A stretch of DNA of 64,000 nt from Aquitalea pelogenes (lineage in GTDB: Bacteria > Pseudomonadota > Gammaproteobacteria > Burkholderiales > Chromobacteriaceae): positions 1 through 64,000 of the forward strand of contig NZ_LNQV01000024.1 in the NCBI RefSeq assembly GCF_001515305.1. Reading direction: 5' to 3'. Positions 63,537 through 64,000 of this stretch are shown one piece after another (within the stretch, counting starts at the first letter, position 1; each line of letters begins with the position of its first letter). A program made the translations under genes and the position numbers. Under the pieces are notes generated by a model that did not search any database, had not been told where the DNA came from, and was given only the letters and a program-made list of their open reading frames with translations.

Positions 63537-64000
63537 ACATCAAACCCTTCCCCGTCGCCGTGGTGGGCCTTGGCCCCGGTTCGCAACCGGAAGACCCGGA
63601 CCTGGCCTACATGCCGCTGCCGCGTGAAATCGACAGTTTCGACCAGCCCACCCTGCCCACCTCGGAAGAGGTGGAACACCTGCATGCCGCCAAACAGGTG
63701 ATTGCCGAGCTGATTGCCCAGTTGCAGGGCTATCAGGGTGATGCCGAGGTTTACCCGGTGCAGGACATCAGCCAGCTTGATGCCGCCAACCGCCAGCTGA
63801 TCAACCAGCTGCTGGGCGAAGGCGAGGTGTCCTGTCGGGTGAAACTGCTGGACGGCCGCGAACTGGACATGCAGGAGTCGGTATTCGCCGGTATCTGGCG
63901 CGTGCTGGAAAGCAGCGCCGATGGCCAGTTGCTGGCCGACCGCATTGAAGCCTGTCCGATTCCCGCCGCCGTATGGCAGGCTGCCCGCGCGTTTGGCAAA
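63533..64000 (+). CDS. hyaF: Hydrogenase expression/formation protein HyaF/HupH, N-terminal part
   Basis: The first 156 residues, open to the window end. It starts with ATGA overlap on the hyaE stop. The MPLPREIDSFDQPTLP segment and GEGEVSC(R)V with LQESVFAGIW-type sequence are typical of HupH/HyaF, required for iron-sulfur assembly of the small subunit. The C-terminal conserved region lies outside the window. Confidence 0.9.
   Translation, partial: MNIKPFPVAVVGLGPGSQPEDPDLAYMPLPREIDSFDQPTLPTSEEVEHLHAAKQVIAELIAQLQGYQGDAEVYPVQDISQLDAANRQLINQLLGEGEVSCRVKLLDGRELDMQESVFAGIWRVLESSADGQLLADRIEACPIPAAVWQAARAFGK

Overview
The window looks like a chromosomal segment of a GC-rich betaproteobacterium, most likely of the Neisseriales (Chromobacteriaceae-like: Chromobacterium, Aquitalea or Vogesella type). 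This rests on protein character and gene order (glnE-ilvE-zinc finger-waaF, pepA divergent from lptF-lptG followed by glnD, folE next to a BLUF gene) and on one exact 12-base neisserial uptake word near 1.55 kb. The genus is an inference. No rRNA, tRNA, CRISPR array or intact insertion sequence was recognised.

Region by region. 0-3.2 kb: end of msrB, a membrane diguanylate cyclase, a small Cys-rich protein, folE and a blue-light BLUF sensor. 3.2-6.5 kb: a CpxA/CpxR-like two-component pair divergent from a Ser-rich low-complexity protein; the shared 565-bp intergenic region carries two arrays of TTTAC/CTAAC repeats in 10-bp phase. 6.5-14.5 kb: a minus-strand run of LysR regulator, periplasmic binding protein, tldD, nitrilase-family amidohydrolase and YhdP/AsmA-type protein. 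14.5-20.9 kb: glnE, ilvE, zinc finger protein, waaF, TetR regulator and a second Ser/Gln-rich protein. 21-27.3 kb: Sel1 protein, YjfB-like motility protein, trxB, Smr protein, Bcp peroxiredoxin, PhoH-type PIN-ATPase, alpha/beta hydrolase, cobalamin adenosyltransferase. 27.3-36.7 kb: an 821-aa acidic repeat protein, holC and pepA (minus) divergent from lptF, lptG and glnD (plus). 36.8-43.3 kb: MaoC protein, an Aer-like chemoreceptor, guaC, ParA-like ATPase, HAD phosphatase, DHH phosphoesterase, YigZ. 43.4-49.4 kb: NfeD/SPFH pair, yciB, YciI, BolA, two paralogous parvulin isomerases, LysE exporter, AraC regulator. 49.4-51.9 kb: a CBS-PAS-GGDEF-EAL protein.

The last 12 kb hold a membrane-bound uptake [NiFe]-hydrogenase of the oxygen-tolerant Hyd-1 type. 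hyaA-hyaB-hyaC (52.3-56.1 kb) end in a terminator and are separated from hyaD, the hypC-like gene, hyaE and hyaF (62.2 kb to the window end) by about 6 kb of foreign-looking DNA. Both halves are preceded by sigma-54-type -24/-12 elements, which suggests the split locus is still co-regulated. The intervening DNA holds an orphan HigA-type regulator, a strongly structured segment followed by tiny coupled ORFs, gene fragments, a phage amidase remnant, and an AT-rich two-gene operon (57.7-61.4 kb) that encodes a long helical protein and a protein with a nuclease-like N-terminus. I regard that pair as the best candidate in the window for an undescribed system, possibly anti-phage defence, but its function is not shown by the sequence.

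Five conserved genes (smr, glnD, HAD phosphatase, CBS-PAS-GGDEF-EAL, hyaA) are each out of frame by exactly one missing base, always beside a GGCC-type sequence. This pattern suggests systematic sequencing or assembly error more than real gene decay.
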